In this document: positions 1-11,678 of the stretch, piece after piece
Layout: each line of letters begins with the position of its first letter
Numbering within the stretch: position 1 is the stretch's first letter
From: Glebionis coronaria
Taxonomy: Eukaryota > Streptophyta > Magnoliopsida > Asterales > Asteraceae
Reading direction: 5' to 3'
Assembly (NCBI GenBank): GCA_025667525.1
Contig: CM046882.1
Location: forward strand, 530,087,473 to 530,151,472
DNA length: 64,000 nt
Made by a program: the position numbers and the translations under genes
Notes under the pieces: generated by a model
What the model was told of the DNA's origin: nothing
Databases searched by the model: none
Seen by the model: only the letters and a program-made list of their open reading frames with translations

Positions 1-736
1 AAATCTTTATAAATTATGTTGATCATAATACTTACTATGTTGGGAATACTTCAAGCATCATCTTTTGTGTGGCCAAAAATAGTTGCTTCAAACTAAATGA
101 GTTCTCTTTTGATTGTTTTCGACTACTTGTTGTACTTGATAAACGCCTAAACTGATCACATTCACACAAAATCAAGAACAAATACTTTTCTTTCTGGAAA
201 TGTCTTATGTTTTCTAGAAAACAAAACAAATGAAGTAGATACAAAATTTTCATGGATCAATAACCCATTCTTTAGTCCATCAATAACTGGAACAATAAAG
301 CCTTGTTTCAAGTAACAACTTTTGAACTCAAATAAGCGAAATAACCTGACGGAAAATAAATATTGTAGTCGATACCTTGTCTCATCAACATATCCCTCAT
401 ATTATGTCCTATTTCCATCAATGTCCCGCCAATCATACATTACACCTACACCACCCACTCCTTCATGCTGCTTGAACCCGTCCTCTGCCGTACGTTCTTG
501 ATACTCGAAATCGCCTTCGTACATCATACCACCATGATTGTATCTTTAGTCATCACCCAATTTACCACGTCCTTTTATGTCTCATTTTCTCCAAAAGAAT
601 CGCCATCGTCCTATAATCTCACATCTGAAATAACATCAGACTTAACAAAACATATAAAATTTGAAACGAACAAATGGAAAATTGGTTCTTGGATTCGAGA
701 GTTAACCTCGGAATTCTTGGCTTCCAATTCCTTCTG

Positions 737-955
737 CTATTCGGCTTTATTTCTCGCAGTATAATCTATAATACTCTCTTCTATTGACATAACCATATAT
801 TTTGTCTTTTTCGTAACATCCATTAAACATCTTTTGCTTTCATTACCGTATTCTACGCATAAACCAAAAATCTCCCACGCACCAACCTTATCACTCGCAT
901 ACTCGGCCACACTCCAACTAATCACCACTGCTTTGTCTTCCACCGCACCTACCAC
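737..955 (-). pseudogene. Unidentified gene-like fragment with heptad-like C-terminus
   Basis: A 72-residue open frame on the minus strand. The text is acidic and helical in character (for example AEYASDKVGAWEIFGLCVEY). Reading on through the stop in the same frame gives a charged stretch (KELEAKNSEVNSRIQE) that looks like coiled coil, so the stop may be a nonsense mutation. I do not recognise the family. It may belong with the piece at 1190-1378, read in the same direction, with an intron or decay between. It could be a decayed host gene exon or part of an unrecognised transposon. Confidence 0.25.
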
Positions 956-1189
956 GTTGCTAGAATTAACGCAAGGAAGAAAAAAAACAAAATAAAAACA
1001 CTATTGAAGATTCAACAAAAGTATTAGCCTGCTTCTCAAATATATTCTATAATATTTTCTTTTCACGGAAATATTCTTAAATGGCATGACAAATTGCCTT
1101 TTATATCCTTGTGTCAATTTAATTAAGAAACAACTAATTTGAACAAAGATTTCGGTTTCTAACAAAAATTTAGCTACTAAATTCTAGTG

Positions 1190-1378
1190 TTATTTCATGG
1201 TTCTCTCGGGTGCCACCAATGCAGTCATGATAACATGACCATTATGGTCTAGTTCTTCGATATGTGATTTATTCACATATGAAGCCAAAGCCCAATTTGG
1301 TAAAGCCTAAGCAGCAAAAAGAGCAGCCTCATGTTGAGAATCTAAATCATCCCACAATCCAGGGATAAGAGTTGGAGA
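1190..1378 (-). pseudogene. Unidentified gene-like fragment with one internal stop
   Basis: On the minus strand this stretch reads as about 60 residues of ordinary protein-like text, including PGLWDDLDSQHEAALFAA, then a TAG, then ALPNWALASYVNKSHIEELD and a TAA at 1190-1192. The even composition and the single interruption suggest a former exon. I cannot assign a family. The neighbour at 737-955 lies downstream on the same strand. Confidence 0.25.
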
Positions 1379-2820
1379 ATTTCATTTATTTTGTTGAACG
1401 ATATTCGCCTAGTTTTATTAATATAGTACACTTAACACGTGGTTTCTCTTAACTCCATCGACCCGTTACTTCTTGTAAGTCACAAAAAGTTAATTCCAAT
1501 GCTATTACCTCATCCCAAAACATTTGATTGAAATGGATCCCTCTGTAGTCGTACCAACAGATCGGTTTGTCGCAACACAACTGCGGATGTTTTTTGCTTT
1601 CTTCTTAGTTTAAAGCGGTCGTTAGTATTAATCATAAACTACATAATTTCATAAGACTGTCATAAGCCTGTTGTCCTAATCATAGTGCCAATTTTAGATC
1701 AAGTAGCTTAGTATGTCTAATATGCCTGGTTCAAATTTGCTTTGTGCATCTAGTGTTAAACTTGTTTTAGCTTGAACCATTTTGTTTTGTTCTTTGTTAG
1801 AAGTTTGTCATAGCTTAAACTTCTAAAAAATTACTCTGATATTGTATCAAAGTTAAAGGAGAAACATATGCATTTGTCAAAACAAATATGATATTGAATA
1901 TGCATTCGTCAGTATGTTAATATGAAAAATATGTTAACGAAGAGCTAATCTGCAAAACTATAAAGCGATGTATACCTTACAAAATTATTCTTTCACATCA
2001 TTACCTGAATTATAAAACGGAAAGTGGTAGTTTCCTAACCATGATCTAAATCAGACTATGGACACACTGAACATGAATATGAAAAAGGGTTTAAAGATAA
2101 TAACCTGGGAGATAATATTTATAGTATTAGGACATTGGCGTCCTGATATCATCTCTTTGAAGTCCTTTGTTTCAGAAACCAAAAACCAAAACAAGATTAT
2201 TAGTATGAATCCAAAAATGATTATGAACCAACTTAGATTGAGGATTAAATAAAAGTGATTATCATTTAAAATCCTGCTCCAATCAAGAAATATTATAATG
2301 CATTAATCAGTGTTATAACTAATATCAAATAAAAAATCGAATACATATAAAGTCAATCTTTAAAATGTTTGCAAATAAAAACCCTAATAAGTGTGAAAAC
2401 ACTTATCCTTTTCCACTTAATTATAATAATAACCAAGCTAAAACGTGTATTTAATGTCGTAAATGTCGGAATTATGCGTGGTTTGTGTTTTCATTGTGTT
2501 TTAGGACCAGAATGTGAAAAGGGAAGAAAACATGGGCTTTCACGGGCTTTTATCGAAGAAAAAGACAAAAGACGAAGTCAAAAGATCAAAAGTGCAAGAA
2601 GAACGGAAGTCAAAGGCCTATTCTGAAGATTTATCGAAGAAAAAGTCTAAAGACGAAAGTTTAACAAAGTCGAAGAAACAAGTCTACTAAAAGAAGAAAA
2701 ATAGAAGACGAGTTCAATCTATCATTCGACTAATCCCGAGACAAAGTCGATAAAGACGAGTTAATTAAAAGTCGAGAAGACAAGAAGAAAGAGAGAAGAC
2801 ACGAGACCCTCCCCTTCTCC

Positions 2821-2828
2821 TATATATA
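2821..2828 (+). promoter_or_regulatory. TATA box of Athila-1 LTR promoter
   Basis: TATATATA follows a C/T-rich stretch (CTCCCCTTCTCC) and precedes a run like those seen at plant LTR transcription starts. The homologous place in Athila-2 also has a TATA box (TATAAATA). Confidence 0.55.
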
Positions 2829-3394
2829 CCCTCCTAATCCTTCATTAGGAGGGTGTTAGTTAATTAGTTAATTAGTCTTTAGATAATTAAGTGTGTTTTA
2901 TTTTTCTTCTCTCTAGTTTTCTTTCAAGCTTATCAAACCTTCATCTTAATCTTGTAATTTTGATCTTAATCTTCAATTTAATCAAGTTTATTTCATATTT
3001 CTCATTCTACCTTTCTTAATAATCTATTGTTTTTGCTTAATTAATCATGTAGTTGGTTTAATTTTGTTGATTATGTGATTGTTTTGCTTATTTGATTGTG
3101 CTTATTGAGTTGGTGTGTTTAGAGTTTTTAGATTAAGGTGCTTATTTGCTTAATTTTCATGTTTATTAGTTTTTAAAATAAGTTGATTTTGATAGTTTAA
3201 TATTTTTATAAAAAAGGTTGATTTTAAATTTTTGCTTATTTAGTGTTTGTAAAAGTTTTTAAATTGTGTCTTATTAGCTTTTTCTAAAAATTGATTTGGT
3301 TAAGTTTTTAGATAAGTGCTTATTGGTTTTTAGCTTATTTTAGTTTTTGCTTAATTTTTGATCTAATTCGGGTTTTGTTGAAACCCTAGCTACC

Positions 3395-3975
3395 CGAACT
3401 AGGTATAGTTTTATGTTATTCCGAACTACTTGTATACATTCTTTCCTGAATTACATACTGCATAGCTCATCCCGAATTAGATGCTTCATTCCTTTTCCCG
3501 AATTATGTTCTGGATTTGTTTATTCCAAACTATGTATAGCATATGAGTTTCCCGAATTACATCAGAATTACATATCCCGAATTGCATCTAGGTCCAACAT
3601 TCCGAACTAGATCAAGTATCCAGGATTCCGAACTAGGTCAGAAACCAACAGATTCCGAATTAAGTGTGGCTTTTGTTTCCCGAATTACACACAAGATCAA
3701 GAATTCCGAATTACGTTGGGTATTGATATTCCGAGTTACATTTAGGTTGTTGTATTCCAAACTACGTGAAGGCTTCTACATTCCGAACTAGGTCAGGTGG
3801 AAACAGATTCCGAACTAAGTCCTAGATTGAGATTTTGAATTAGATCTTGCATGTTGGATTCCGAACTACATCAGATTTTTGGATTCAGGATTGTGTTCAT
3901 GATTTTTATTCCGAATTAGATCAGATTTACACATTCCGACTTATGTTCAGTTTTTGTTTTCCTAATTATTTTCAA
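3395..3975 (+). repeat. Degenerate TTCCGAAYTA motif array in LTR
   Basis: About 22 occurrences of a short motif, TTCCGAACTA, TTCCGAATTA or CCCGAATTA, separated by variable spacers of roughly 12-20 bp. Only the motif core is conserved; the spacers are not. It starts about 0.57 kb downstream of the TATA box, so it should lie in transcribed leader. Related arrays with other motifs lie at the same place in the Athila-2 LTR and the solo LTR. Confidence 0.75.
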
Positions 3976-4307
3976 ACCTTAATATTTCCCGCCATTTTCA
4001 CTTAGTTTATTTTTCAAATTATTTTTATTAAAGTTTTCATTTTGACAAAGTTTTAATTTTCAAATTTACTTTTAAAGTTTTAATTTTTCTTCATCTAATT
4101 TTAAACCTTAATTTTTAGTTTAACTTTCAAAGCTTTCATTTTTACTAAACGACATTTACATTTTCATTTTTACTTTTAGTTTAAAATAGATAATCACTCC
4201 ACTTTATTTTCCACCAAGAACGGCTGAGTCGCACTTTCAACTGGTAATTAATTCGAATAGACTGGTTCAACGAATCTTTTTCATACGAGAAAATCTCGTG
4301 TATTAAA

Positions 4308-4322
4308 TGGCGCCGTTGCTGG
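4308..4322 (+). other. Primer binding site of Athila-1
   Basis: TGGCGCCGTTGCTGG starts two bases after the LTR. This is the PBS text usual for Athila elements (family knowledge), complementary to the 3' end of a tRNA that primes minus-strand synthesis. Confidence 0.85.
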
Positions 4323-4528
4323 CTCTTTTCGTAAAGATTAACGGTTTTTAGTGAGAGACGCGTTGGATTTTGGGATCCGTTCATTTTTTAACGTTATTTT
4401 TCTTGCTTAAAAATTTTCAAAAATCCTAAAAAAAAATAATATAAAATTTTCAAAAATCCAAAAAATAGAAAAACATAAAAAACCAAAAATATTTCTTGTC
4501 TATCTTTCTTTTTCTTTTGTAGGTGTTT

Positions 4529-6148
4529 ATGCGTACCCGTGCTCGTAAGAAGAAAGCAACTCAAGCCTAAGTCGAAACTCAACCTATTGTCGCCATGGAC
4601 AATCGACCAATGATCGAGATTTTGCAATCGCACGTAGAGGGCAACACCGATGCTATCGTCATACCCAAGATTGAAGCCAACAACTTTGAGCTCAAATTCG
4701 GCTTCATTCAAATAGTCTCTCCTCAACCATTCTTGGGGCGTACCCTTGATGATCCTCATGACCATATCAAACGGTTCCTTCAACTCACTAATACGGTCAA
4801 GTATAATGGGATTTCACAAGAGGTAATTCGCTTGCAACTTTTTCCTTTCTCCTTAAAGGGACAAGCCCGGCATTGGCTTGCAAAGGAACCGCCACAAAGT
4901 ATTCTTACGTGGTCGGATTTAGAGACCAAATTCATCAACTACTTTTTCCCACCCTCACGTACTACCGCTTTGCGGAATGAAATCATTAACTTTGAACAAA
5001 AGTACGGTGAGACATTTAGTGAATCTTAGGACCGTTTTAAGGAACTTTTAAGAAAGTATCCACAACATGGTTTTACAAAAGTGCATTAAATTAATACTTT
5101 TTACAATGGTTTAAGCATGAATGACCAAGATTCACTAAATAGTGCCTCGGGGGGTAACATTTTGGTTAAGTCTTCTAATGTCGCGTGGGATATTATTAAG
5201 AATAAGTCTAGAGTGCAAACTAGGAGTGTTCGGGCTAATGTGGCTAATGCTAGTACTAGTGAGACCGACAAGAGAATTGATAAGCTTACTTCGGTTGTTG
5301 AAGCACTTGCTTTACAAGCCACTAACAATGCCAAAAACAACAATGCGTAAGTTAATGCTTCAAGTCAGTCATGTGAAATATGCGGGGGTTCTCATTCATA
5401 CACTGATCGTCCTTTGACTCATGACAATCCTGAAAATGTGTATGCCGCTAACGGTATTTTTTCTACGGGAGGCTATCAAGCACATCCTCAAGGTGACCGA
5501 AATTTGCTCAGTTATCGTTCAAACAACTTCCTTTCACCACCCGGTTTTCCTCCTCAAAACTAAAACAACCTCAATCGTAACAATCAACACCAAAATCAAG
5601 CTCCAAATCAATATCAAACCCAAAGAAACCCATATCCACCTCAAGGCAATAACTAAGTTTACCAACAACCCGCTCATCAACCACCTGCCTACCATGCTCC
5701 TCCTTCCAACCAACCCACAGCATTTAATCACGAGGTTGAAACTTACATGAGGACTAATGACACGCTGATGCAAAATCTTCAGCGTCAAATCATCATCTTG
5801 AAAGGAGATATGGCGAAACAAGGGAATGATCTTCGAGCCGATATGCGACACTCGTTAAGCAGTCAAACGAATGAATTAAGGGATATGATGGCTAGTTTCT
5901 TCCCAAGTAATCAAGCCTCTGGTTCGGGTTCTCTTCCGAGTAACACCGTTGCTAATCCAAGAGGGGAGATGAAAGCAATCACCACCCGAAGTGGCAAAGG
6001 TTTAAAGGAACCCGAGATTCCTACACCTACACCGGTGATTGTGACAAAGGAAAACGAGTCCCCTTCTCCAATTCCTCCACCTTCTACTTCTACCCCTCCA
6101 TCACCCAAGGATGTACGTGAGAATTCCATTCTAAAGTCTTCATCTTAA
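4529..6148 (+). pseudogene. gag: Athila-1 gag (capsid polyprotein), nonsense-ridden
   Basis: The likely start is ATG at 4529, giving the basic MRTRARKKKATQ. Everything up to 6148 is in one frame, interrupted by stops including TAA at 4568, TAG near 5027, TAA near 5087, near 5348 and twice between 5550 and 5660, then TAA at 6146. The capsid-like retrotransposon gag domain (FPFSLKGQARHWLAKEPPQS, LTWSDLETKFINYFFPP) falls at about 4740-5110. A zinc-knuckle-like CEICGGSHSYTDRP follows near 5380, lacking the expected last cysteine. A Pro/Gln/Asn-rich linker precedes PR. The gene is dead; its role would have been the virus-like particle shell. The sequence TTTTCTTTTGTAG just before the ATG resembles a 3' splice site, but I have no support for splicing. 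Confidence 0.85.
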
Positions 6149-6172
6149 CCCAATATACCTTATCCCTCAAGG

Positions 6173-7847
6173 TTGAGGAAAGAGAAGTTGAAGAACAAGG
6201 ATGATATTCAGGTTTCTAACTTTCTTAAAATGTTTAAACAACTGAATTTCAACATCTCCTTTGCCGAGGCTCTCGCTCACATGCCTAAATATGCTAAAAC
6301 GTTTAAAGATCTTCTCAGTGATAAGGAGAAACTCCTTGATATCGCTCAGACCCAACTTAATGAGAATTGCTCCGCAGTGCTCTTAAGGAAATTACCAACC
6401 AAACTTGGTGATCCAGGTCGTTTTCTCATTCCTTGTAACTTCCCCGGGGTAGAGAATTGTATGGCCCTAGCCGATCTAGGTGCTAGTATTAACTTAATGC
6501 CTTTAAGTGTTTGGAAACAATTATCTCTACCCGAGCTAGTCCCCACACGGATGACATTGGAATTAGCTAACCATATGGTTGCTTATCCGGTGGGGATAAC
6601 CGAAGATGTCTTCGTCGGTGTCGAAAAATTCACCTTTCTGGCGGATTTGTTGTCGTTGACTACGAGATGGATCCCCGTGTTCCATTAATCGTTGGACGTC
6701 CATTCTTGAGGACCGGTCGCACTCTCATTTATGTAGCCGCGGGCGAATTAATCATGAGAGTTGGTGACGATAAAATCGTCTTCAACATGGGTAAACTTTC
6801 TAAACAACCTTATGAAAACGAGAGCGTTAATTTCATTGACGTTCTTGATGAGGCTTGTGAAGAGCATTTCAAAGACGCTTGTAAAAGTGGTTCTTCTTCT
6901 CTACCCATTGTTGAGACCGTTGCCTCTATTGCTCCATCACTAACTCCATTTGGAGAAAGTGATTCCCTTTTGAAAGAATTTGAAGCAAATTTAGGGGATG
7001 TGGACTTACAATATGACGATTCTCCCACTGATTGGGAAGAAGACATTCGTACCATTGAGAAACTTCTCAATGAGGACCATATTTCTCCACCTTCTCCTAA
7101 GGATATCTCTATCGATGATCCGAATTTGACTACACCTTCCATCGACAATCCTCCGGATTTAGAGCTTAAGGATTTACCGTCTCATCTCGAATACGTTTTC
7201 CTTGAAGACAATAAGAAGTTACCCGTCATCATTGCTAAGGACTTGAAAGAAGATGAAAAATCTCGACTTATCGACGTGCTGAAGAATCATAAGAAGGCAA
7301 TTGCTTGGAAAATTTTCGACATCCGCGGAATTGATCCTCACTTTTGTACTCATAAAATTCTCATGGAAGATGACTTTAAACCCGCAATCCAAAGCCAAAG
7401 AAGGGTTAATCCAAAAATTCATGACGTCATCAAGAAAGAAGTTATCAAACTTCTAGATGCCGGAATGATTTACCCTATCTCGGATTCGCCATGGGTTAGT
7501 CCCGTCCATTGTGTGCCTAAGAAAGGCGGAATAACCGTTGTTCCCAATGAAAACAACGAGTTGATTCCTACTCGACTTGTCACGGGTTGGCGAGTTTGCA
7601 TAGACTATCGCAAGCTCAATGATGCCACTCGTAAGGATCATTTTCCTCTTCCTTTCATGGATCAAATGCTCGAGCGTTTAGCGGGTAATGACTATTATTG
7701 CTTCTTAGACGGTTTCTCTGGGTATTTTTAAATTCCCATCGATCCTAAAGACCAAGAGAAAACCACATTCACTTGTACTTATGGAACATTTGCTTACAAA
7801 AGAATGTCTTTCGGCTTATGCAATGCTCCTAGACTTTCCAAAGGTGT
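6173..7847 (+). pseudogene. pol: Athila-1 protease and N-terminal reverse transcriptase, broken
   Basis: It continues the gag frame (LRKEKLKNKDDIQVSNFLKM). PR has the active-site text ALADLGASINLMPL near 6470. A one-base deletion near 6645 shifts the frame (confirmed against Athila-2). The second frame (6667-7731) carries the linker and the RT fingers (SPWVSPVHCVPKK, VCIDYRKLNDATRKDHFPLP). A nonsense codon (TAA, 7729-7731) stands where Athila-2 has CAA. A further one-base deletion near 7832 moves the frame again at the NAPR text. The protein would have cut the polyprotein and begun cDNA synthesis; it cannot now be made. Confidence 0.88.
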
Positions 7848-10052
7848 ATGATGGCTATATTCCATGACATGGTTGAAGAAACTATGGAATTCTTTATGGA
7901 TGATTTCTCGGTCTATGGTGATTCTTTCTCTACTTGCCTTGCCAATTTAGAACGTATGCTCAAACGGTGTGAACACACTCGTCTCGTTCTTAATTGGGAA
8001 AAATGTCATTTCATGGTAAAAGAAGTTATTGTTCTTGGTCATAAAATCTCCAAAGCCGGTCTTGAAGTTGACCGTGCTAAAGTTGAAGTGATTGCTAAAT
8101 TACCTCCACCTTCAACCGTGAAGGGTGTGAGAAGTTTCCTTGGTCATGCGGGCTTCTATCGTCGTTTCATTCAATATTTTTCTAAGATCGCTCGCCCGAT
8201 GACCCACCTCTTGGAAAAAGATACTCCTTTTATCTTTTCTAAAGAGTGTATTGACTCTTTCAATCTTCTTAAGGATAAATTAACTAAGGCACCAGTCTTG
8301 GTTACCCCTAATTGGGAGTTACCTTTTGAATTGATGTGTGATGCTAGTGATTTTGCTATTGGAGCGGTTTTGGGACAAAGAGTGAACAAACACTTCCAAC
8401 CAATCCATTATGCTAGCAAGACAATGACGGGGGCTCAATTGCATTATACAACTACTGAAAAAGAGCTTTTAGCTGTAGTGTATGCTATTGAGAAATTTTG
8501 CCCCTATCTTGTCCTTTCCACCACTATTGTCTATACCGATCATTCAGCGTTGAAGTACTTGTTAACCAAACAAGATTCCAAGCCAAGACTTCTTCGTTGG
8601 GTTTTGCTCCTACAAGAATTTAAAACTGAAATTCGTGATAAAAAGGGAGCGGATCATCTTAGTAGACTCGAGGATCCTTATAAGTGGGAGCTCCCAAATC
8701 AAGAGATTAATGACTCTTTTCCCCTTGAGGCCTTGATGTCTATTAACTCCAATCTTGATGAAACCCCATGGTTTGCGGACATTGCAAACTATTTGGCGGG
8801 TGGAATTCTCAAGGAAGGGTTAACGTCCCAACAAAAGAAAAAGTTCTTTAAATATATTAAGCACTATTTTTGGGACGACCCTTACCTTTTCAAACAATGT
8901 GCGGATCTTGTCATTCGTCGGTGTGTTGATGGGCCGTCAGCTTTATTAATCCTTGAAGCTTGCCATAAAGGACCCACCGGTAGTCACTCTGGTCCTAATT
9001 ACACCGCGAAGAAAGTTTTCGACTCTGGATTTTATTGGCCCACCATTTATCATGACGCTCATAAAATGGTTAAACATTGTGATCCTTTTCAAAAACAAGG
9101 TAAGATCACACATAAAGATGAGATGCCTCAAAATTTCATCCAAGAATGTGAAATTTTTGACATATGGGGTATCGACTTTATGGGGCCATTTCCATCATCC
9201 AAAGGGAACAAGTACATCCTCGTAGCCGTTGACTACGTATCTAAATGGGTTGAAGCAAATGCTCTCCCTACGAACGATGCGAGGGTGGTTGTGAACTTTT
9301 TGAAACAACTTTTTGCTCGATTCGGTGTTCCTCGTGCTATCATCAGTGACCGCGGGACTCATTTTTGTAATGATCAATTTGCTCGAGTCATGGCTAAGTA
9401 CGGTGTTAATTACCGTATTTCCACCGCTTATCATCCCCAAACAAATGGTCAAGCCGAGATATCTAACCGTGGATTGAAGAGTATATTAGAGCGTACTATG
9501 GGAGAGCATCGTGCCTCGTGGGCCGATAAGTTAGATGATGCTTTGTGGGCTTTCCGTACTGCATATAAGACACCTATTGGTTGCACTCCATATCGTCTTG
9601 TGTACGGGAAGGCATGCCACCTCTTTATTGAGTTGGAGCATAAGACGTATTGGGCCTTGAAGTGGGCCAGTTTTGATATCAACAAAGCCGGTGATCTTCG
9701 GAAGGTTCAACTCAACGAGCTAAATGAACTAAGGAATAAAGCTTAAGAGAATTCATTGATCTACAAGGAGAAAACCAAGATCATTCATGATGCAAGGATT
9801 AAGAACCGAGAGTTTCACATCGGTGATCAAGTTTTACTCTTTAACTCTCGGTTGAAGATCTTCTCGGGCAAGCTTAAGAGCCGTTGGTCTGTTCCATTCA
9901 CCGTCGCCAAAGTCTTCCCTTACGGCACCATTGAGCTTTCTCAACCAAATGGGCCTAATTTTAAAGTGAATGGCCAGCGTGTGAAGCTGTACTTTGGTGA
10001 GGACATCTCTCCTGAGATGATTCCATCCCTCACCACGTTTCCCTTGAATTAG
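7848..10052 (+). pseudogene. pol: Athila-1 RT palm, RNase H and integrase, broken
   Basis: It opens with the RT palm motif [12 protein letters not shown] near 7890 (F-x-DD form usual in gypsy RT). RNase H text ([18 protein letters not shown]) is near 8330. A 12-base in-frame deletion near 8650 removes residues that Athila-2 keeps between KKGA and DHLSRLED. In the integrase the HHCC zinc finger reads HCDPFQ where Athila-2 has HCDACQ, so a cysteine is lost. The catalytic D-D-E texts GIDFMG, SDRGTHF and NGQAEIS are present. A stop at about 9744 interrupts the C-terminal domain, which then reads to TTFPLN at 10052. Confidence 0.88.
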
Positions 10053-11678
10053 TTCTGGATCGAGTCAGGCTCGTGACTCGGTTAACAAAAACAAGCGCTT
10101 CTCGGGAGGCAACCCGTTGATCTATCCTTTACCGTTTTCATAATAAGTGTAGGGGGATCCCCCTAGGTATTTTTTTGTCTTGTTTCTTATGATGTGCAGG
10201 GATTAAAGCTTCAAAGAGGACTTTTGATGATATTTGACGACCCGTGATCCCGTGTACCCGTCTTCCCGGTTCTATCCTAAACTGTCGTGATTCAATATTT
10301 CATATCTTATATGTTCACATTGAAATCACTATAGTTGTCTCTTCCTTAGCAAGATTTAAACAACGTGCACAATGTCCTAAGTGTAGGGGAGTTTACTCCC
10401 ACATGCTTAAACATTGAGGACAATGTTTATATCAAGTGTAGGGGGACTTCTATCAAAGTAAGTGGTCTTTTCCATGAATTTGTCCTCATTTTAACCGGAA
10501 AATTGATTTTTCAAATTTTTTCTCAAATTTTAATCTATTTTGGCCTAGTAGTATAGTAGTATTTTCCTTTATTGTCGTTATTTACTTTCTTTGCTAAAAA
10601 TAAAGTTTAATAAAGTGGTTTTAAATTTTCAAGCGTCATGAATCTTTTTACTCAACCCGAGTTTACTTATCCAAGTTTACTCTAGCTAGTATCCTTAACG
10701 TGTTTAAGTCAAGTTTTGCTAGGATTTTATATAGGGAACTTTAAAACGCGAAAGTCTTAACTCTTATGGGTTAAGAACAAGAACTTTTCGCAAGTTCTTA
10801 TAATTGATCCTAGAAAGTCGTTTATCAAGGGAACGTTAAAATGTGAATTCTAAACTTGAAAAAGTCTAAGAAGTTGCAAGATCCTATAGATGACTTGAAA
10901 ACCCAAAACTTTAATTTAATTGGCTAAGCATCCACGAGTCTCATTCCTTGAGATTTTAAATTGTGGAGAACGAGAGATGATAGAGTCAATTATAAGTTTG
11001 GCATTCTTTCATGAATTTATGTGAGTTGATTATAAGATTTTTCTCCCATCGCTTGTTAATAAACATATTTGCAATAAATAAGGTTGTACGATTTGAAAAG
11101 TTACTTAGCTTATAGCACAAGATCGTTTAAAAGTTGCTCGGTATTAATTAGAGTTCATAGACAAGGCATAACTTATTGAAGCGGGATGCGAAGATTGGCT
11201 AGTCCGAAAAGGCCCTAACATGGCATAAGGGCTACATTTTGTTGCTAAAAGATCCCAAGTGATGTGAAGAATCATTTATCAAAAATCAATATGAAGGATC
11301 GAGACACGCGACGAAAAGCAAATACTCCCCTAAAGATCATAGAGAAGTCTATCCAAAAAGACCCTAACAAGGTATGAGGATAAATAGATCCAAGTCCTAA
11401 AAGGAGACGGATCGTTGTATATCAAAATCCAAAATAAAGATTGGAGAAAAATGAAGAAGTCGTGGTCCAAGTATGAAGAATCTCTCAAAAACTTCAAGTG
11501 AAGAAATTCCTATTATGAAGAGAAGACCATAATTTCAAGAACGTCTCTCAAGATTTGAAGTATGAAGTCACTGCCAAATATCGGTCCGAGAAAGGTCTCA
11601 AATCGTGAAGCGAGTTATGCCAAGATATGAACTTTAAGAGGTCCCGATAAGCAGTTTTAAAAGATTTTGTCCTTTAGC
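10053..11678 (+). other. Athila-1 3' untranslated region with PPT-like motifs
   Basis: Non-coding, homologous to the 3' region of Athila-2 (20353 down to about 18904). It holds three copies of a purine-rich motif, AAGTGTAGGGGGA or AAGTGTAGGGGAG, near 10146, 10378 and 10435, all in element-sense orientation. No env-like ORF is present. Homology ends abruptly at CCTTTAGC (11678). Confidence 0.75.

Larger units (their letters stand above)
1..2384. other. Unassigned A+T-rich flank left of Athila-1
   Basis: This stretch precedes the Athila-1 5' LTR. I see no LTR, PBS, integrase or reverse transcriptase text in it. Open frames are short and, apart from two minus-strand pieces listed separately (1190-1378 and 737-955), have no coherent protein character. 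It is probably intergenic DNA with decayed sequence. No promoter or RNA gene could be supported. Confidence 0.5.
2385..4305 (+). repeat. Athila-1 5' LTR
   Basis: The left end TAATAAGTGTGAAAACAC is homologous to the start of the Athila-2 LTR (TGATAGGTGTTAAAACACCC), and homology continues through the following several hundred bases (shared ATTATGCGTGG, TTTATCGAAGAAAAAGAC). The right end GTGTATTA lies two bases before the PBS at 4308. The LTR is 1.92 kb. The ends TAAT...ATTA are inverted but lack the usual TG...CA. The partner 3' LTR is not in the window. Confidence 0.8.
2385..11678 (+). mobile_element. Athila-1: truncated Athila-lineage Ty3/gypsy retrotransposon
   Basis: From left to right: a 1.9-kb 5' LTR, a TGGCGCC-type PBS two bases after it, a gag-PR-RT-RNase H-INT reading region at 4529-10052, and a 3' untranslated part that can be followed by homology to Athila-2 up to 11678. 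There the match to Athila-2 stops (Athila-2 continues for about 490 bp to its PPT). PPT, 3' LTR and right TSD are therefore missing. The lineage call rests on the PBS and on RT text such as YYCFLDGFSGYF and [12 protein letters not shown]. It has many nonsense codons and several frameshifts, so it is old. No env-like ORF is seen. Confidence 0.9.

Noticed and set aside
4510..4535. 3' splice site before Athila-1 gag (TTTTCTTTTGTAG)
   Set aside because: The sequence fits, but no matching donor or conserved counterpart could be checked, because Athila-2 lacks its leader.
10053..11678. Env-like gene after Athila-1 pol
   Set aside because: No long or membrane-protein-like ORF in the right place in either Athila element.
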